From assembly GCA_045133795.1 (NCBI GenBank), contig JBGUUT010000099.1, positions 1-48,285 on the forward strand: a DNA stretch of 48,285 bases, read 5' to 3'. Made by a program: the position numbers and the translations under genes. This stretch comes from RGIG8597 sp045133795. GTDB taxonomy: Bacteria > Spirochaetota > GWE2-31-10. Below the pieces are notes generated by a model. It saw only the letters and a list, made by a program, of their open reading frames with translations. It was not told the origin of the DNA and did not search any database. Position 1 is the first letter of the stretch; each line of letters starts with the position of its first letter. This document shows positions 45,828-48,285 of the stretch, piece by piece.

Positions 45828-46535
45828 ATGAATCTTGAAAAAACTTATGATTCTCCATACGATGACGTTGATGTAGGTTTAAAGAAATTTATGACCGGAG
45901 TTTATTCTTGGATGGCAATAGGAGTTTTAATAACTGCCGTGGTTGCCCTTCTTATGGTAAAAACCGGAGCTGTTAATTTCTTATTAAAAAGCAGCATGTT
46001 TTTAGTTGTATCAGTAATTGAATTTATTTTGGTAGTATTCTTTGCTGTGCGTGTTTGGAAAATGTCAAAAACCACAGCTACCGTCGTTTATCTCGGATAT
46101 TCTGCATTAAACGGAATAACACTTTCTTCAATCTTCCTTATATATGCAAAGTCATCAATTGCTTCTACATTTTTTGTAGCAACAATAATGTTCGGAGCAT
46201 TTTCATTGTACGGAATGTTTGCAAAAGGTGATTTGACACGTTGGAGTCGTCCGTTAATGATGGGATTATTCGGATTAATAATAGTGAGCATATTAAATAT
46301 TTTTATGAAAAGCAGTGGTTTGGAATGGATTATATCAATTGCCGGTGTTGCATTGTTTTCAATATTAACAATTTACGACACTTTCAAATTGAAACAGCAA
46401 TATTTAACATTCAATTCAAATTACGATACTGCAATTAATGACAATGTTGCAATATTCGGAGCTTTAACTCTATATTTAGATTTTATCAATTTATTTCTTT
46501 ACCTATTGCGTTTATTAGGTAACAGCAGAGATTAA
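45828..46535 (+). CDS. Bax inhibitor-1/YccA family membrane protein
   Basis: 235 residues with seven hydrophobic segments and family patterns (FMTGVYSWMAIGVLITA, YSALNGITLSSIFL, IYDTFKLKQQY, ALTLYLDFINLFLYLLRLLG). Bacterial members are inner-membrane proteins, some acting as pH-sensitive calcium leak channels or FtsH-linked factors. AAGGAG precedes the ATG. A single-gene unit ending in a strong terminator. Confidence 0.93.
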   Translation: MNLEKTYDSPYDDVDVGLKKFMTGVYSWMAIGVLITAVVALLMVKTGAVNFLLKSSMFLVVSVIEFILVVFFAVRVWKMSKTTATVVYLGYSALNGITLSSIFLIYAKSSIASTFFVATIMFGAFSLYGMFAKGDLTRWSRPLMMGLFGLIIVSILNIFMKSSGLEWIISIAGVALFSILTIYDTFKLKQQYLTFNSNYDTAINDNVAIFGALTLYLDFINLFLYLLRLLGNSRD

Positions 46536-46543
46536 AATTTTAT

Positions 46544-46576
46544 ACCGCCGAGTTAAAAAAATCGGCGGTTTTTTTT
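46544..46576 (+). terminator. Terminator after the Bax-inhibitor-like gene
   Basis: ACCGCCGA / TCGGCGGT stem followed by a run of T on the plus strand. The converging kinase gene stops 18 bases further on. Confidence 0.93.
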
Positions 46577-46593
46577 ATGTAAAAAAATCACGT

Positions 46594-47232
46594 CTAGCAA
46601 TACTTTTTCATAAGTTCCCGCTTAATATTTTCAAAAGGTTCATCAAAAGGCTTAAACGTTCCCGGTTTATTCAATTTGTCGGTAGCTCCATTTTTCAAAA
46701 GTTCTTCCATCCCCTTTTGATTCAGCCAATAATAAATCCCCCAATTTATAAAATCCCATTCTGCATTATAATCGTAACACTCATAATCAATACAATAGAT
46801 TTTCATATCATTCGTAAAAATAAAATTGGTAGGAAAATAATCTACATGAATTCCAACTTCCTTAAATCTTTTGTGCATATCAAAAATCAATTCAAAATGA
46901 GAATCGGTCAATCCTCCGGCATTATTATAACCAATTGCTGCAAGTTCACCGGCACAACTTCCTTCTATATACTCTTTCACTAAATAATTATTTTTTTCAT
47001 TAAATTCATATAGTTCCGGAATACCGACACCAATTTTACTCATGCGTTGATAAGAATATTTTTCATTCTTAAAAATTTCCAACTGCTTATTGTAATCCTC
47101 TACGTCTTTATTCATAACTTTAAGAACAACTTTTTCTCCGGACAATGAGTTTGCTTTTTCAGCAAGATAAGCCGTTCCTGTTTTCCCTTTCCCTAGAATT
47201 TTTATAATCTTATAACCAAACATTTCTTCCAT
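46594..47232 (-). CDS. Small protein-kinase-like protein
   Basis: 212 residues with a minimal kinase fold: glycine loop GKGKTGTAYLAE (about 14-25), Lys38 in VVLKVM, the catalytic-loop-like HVDYFPTN (His129-Val-Asp131...Asn136) and metal Asp149 in CIDYE. It resembles the RIO/lipopolysaccharide-kinase type more than Hanks kinases. No membrane segment. AAGGAG precedes the ATG. Stands alone; a 43-bp element lies just upstream. Substrate unknown. Confidence 0.75.
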   Translation of the reverse strand: MEEMFGYKIIKILGKGKTGTAYLAEKANSLSGEKVVLKVMNKDVEDYNKQLEIFKNEKYSYQRMSKIGVGIPELYEFNEKNNYLVKEYIEGSCAGELAAIGYNNAGGLTDSHFELIFDMHKRFKEVGIHVDYFPTNFIFTNDMKIYCIDYECYDYNAEWDFINWGIYYWLNQKGMEELLKNGATDKLNKPGTFKPFDEPFENIKRELMKKYC

Positions 47233-47261
47233 TAAAATCTCCTTTTCTAAGGTCGCATCTT

Positions 47262-47304
47262 GGTGTCAGACCTATATTCTATTTTAATATAGAGGTCTGT
47301 CCCT
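47262..47304. repeat. 43-bp inverted-repeat element, copy C (inverted)
   Basis: GGTGTCAGACC ... GGTCTGTCCCT, the reverse of copies A and B, with the middle reading AAAATAGAAT on the minus strand. It lies 30 bases upstream of the kinase-like gene. Confidence 0.8.
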
Positions 47305-47404
47305 TATAATATCATAAATACAAATAAATCAGTTATTGGAACTGCAAGTAACCAAAACAATCTAAACCAAATCATTCTAGAACAAAAAATTGCATATTCC
47401 CAAT

Positions 47405-47449
47405 AAAAAAGACTGTCTATCATAAAGCTTCAAAACTTCATAAAGACAG
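47405..47449 (-). terminator. Terminator after the Rpn-family remnant
   Basis: CTGTCT / AGACAG stem with a long loop, followed on the minus strand by six T. It lies about 30 bases past the stop codon. Confidence 0.65.
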
Positions 47450-47480
47450 CCTTTGTACATACAGGTTACTATATAAAAAA

Positions 47481-48020
47481 CTATAACTTTTCTATTTCTT
47501 CTATAGACAGTCCGGTACTGTCAATTATCAGGTTAATCGAAACGCCGGCTGATTTTAAAACTTTCGCAGTTTCAACGGCTTTTTTATGTTCGCCTAATAA
47601 AATTCCCTCTTCGAGAGCTTCACTTTTAGCCTCCGCAATTCTAGTTGTATATGTCATATATTTTCGCCTCACATCTGTATTTTCTTTCAGTTCATTAATT
47701 GAGTTTGCTATTTTTCCTGTTAAGCAGGAATCTGCCGTTCCACGCCGGATATAATCATAAAACAACTTCAATTCCGGGTCAAGCAAAGTCAAATCCTCTG
47801 CCATCGTGTTTAAGAAAATCTTGCAGGTTCCATCTCGTAACGGTAACGGCGGATTGCAATCCAGACAAAAATTCTCAAATCGATAAAACGCCTTGCCCTG
47901 TAAAAACGGGTCGAACGTACAGATAAAAATCACGTAGTTATCTTTCATTTGCGAATACAAACCGCCCGGCTGAGTGTTATCGAGATCGGCGGTGGCTTGA
48001 TAAAACCTGGAACGCTTCGG
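47481..48020 (-). pseudogene. 5'-truncated Rpn / PD-(D/E)XK nuclease-family transposase gene
   Basis: The open frame runs from an in-frame TGA at 48021-48023 to the stop at 47481 (179 codons plus stop). It encodes the C-terminal two thirds of the Rpn/PDDEXK transposase family: KRSRFYQATADLDN, then SQMKDNYVIFICTFDPF, FLNTMAED and a coiled end with GILLGEHKKAVETAKVLK. Family proteins are near 300 residues; the missing part carries the nuclease core. The only nearby start is TTG at 47960, already inside the domain. The cut coincides exactly with the first hairpin of the right array, so array insertion or an attached deletion broke the gene. Confidence 0.8.
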
Positions 48021-48220
48021 TCATTCCGAACTTGATTCGGAATCTCTTCTTTCCGGAGATGCTGAAACAAGTTCAGATTATGCTTCTGACACTTGTTCAG
48101 ATAATGCTTCTTACACAAGGTAAGATTGGCTTCTTACACAAGGTAAGATTGGCTTCTTACACATGGTAAGATTGGCTTCTTACACATGGTAAGATTGACT
48201 TCTTACATTCCGTGAGAGAA
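48021..48220. repeat. Array of about 23-bp hairpin units with varying stems (right array)
   Basis: Successive inverted repeats: ATTCCGAA/TTCGGAAT (48023-48043), ATCTC/GAGAT (48042-48060), CTGAA/TTCAG (48062-48076), TCTGA/TCAGA (48085-48101), then TCTTAC/GTAAGA four times (48109-48125, 48132-48148, 48155-48171, 48178-48194) and TCTTAC/GTGAGA (48201-48217). From 48062 on the period is 23-24 bp. Loops are mostly ACAAG, ACATG or ACTTG. Stems differ between units but stay complementary. The first part resembles a common bacterial repeat ending in CTGAAACAAGTTCAG. Confidence 0.9.
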
Positions 48221-48285
48221 TAAAGTACCGTTAGGAGTATGTTTTTTCTCTTTGGGGTCAAAGGGGTATTTCTCTTTTTGATTAC
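48221..48285. other. AT-rich window end without a recognised feature
   Basis: No complete gene or repeat is visible after the right array to the end of the window. Confidence 0.5.

Overview
The window is an AT-rich chromosomal segment from a spirochete, most likely a host- or gut-associated Treponema. The main evidence is the flagellar gene order fliK-flgD-flgE-flbD-motA-motB-fliL-fliM-fliY-fliO(Z)-fliP-fliQ-fliR-flhB-flhA-flhF-flhG, followed by the sigma-28 gene, which is the Treponema fla arrangement. In addition, FlgE carries the Lys165/Cys178 pair that forms the lysinoalanine cross-link in Treponema denticola hooks. The species cannot be named from sequence alone.

Layout. Positions 1-360 hold a tandem hairpin array, a 43-bp inverted-repeat element and a terminator. 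356-3994 (-) is a large multidomain amylase-like lipoprotein. 4100-4850 is a REP-associated transposase (RAYT) unit inserted at the 3' end of a peptidase gene, flanked by a 39-bp direct repeat. 4787-6972 (-) is peptidase M28 plus murD. 7111-9725 (+) is nrnA-like, rsmE and a degenerate WecG/TagA-family gene. 9732-12355 (-) holds a small cysteine-rich protein, adenosine deaminase and a second DHH protein. 12531-21537 (-) is a motility/chemotaxis operon: sigma-28, FapA-like, two unknown genes, cheW, cheR, cheA, cheY, cheB. 21708-38839 (-) is the fla operon. 39047-39595 (+) is a six-tRNA cluster (Pro, Arg, His, Arg, Lys, Leu). 39778-41850 (+) is a methyl-accepting chemotaxis protein. 42186-45550 (-) is adhE with a downstream phosphotransferase-like kinase. 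45828-46535 (+) is a Bax-inhibitor-1/YccA membrane protein. 46594-47232 (-) is a small protein-kinase-like gene. 47481-48020 (-) is a 5'-truncated Rpn/PD-(D/E)XK transposase-family remnant, cut off exactly where a second tandem hairpin array begins (48021-48220).

How the genes fit together. Roughly half of the window builds and steers periplasmic flagella: the export gate (FliOPQR/FlhAB), switch (FliM/FliY), stator (MotAB/FliL), hook (FlgE/FlgD/FliK), placement GTPase/ATPase (FlhF/FlhG), sigma-28, and a core chemosensory pathway with an MCP nearby. The metabolic genes (secreted amylase, AdhE fermentation enzyme) suit an anaerobic carbohydrate fermenter.

The least ordinary content is repetitive. 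It includes a 43-bp GGGACAGACC...GGTCTGACACC element in three full copies plus a half copy next to a RAYT gene. It also includes two arrays of about 23-24-bp hairpins at the two ends of the window, which share architecture but not sequence; in the right one the stem sequences change while complementarity is kept. These are the best candidates for something undescribed. No CRISPR, phage or classical defence system was seen.
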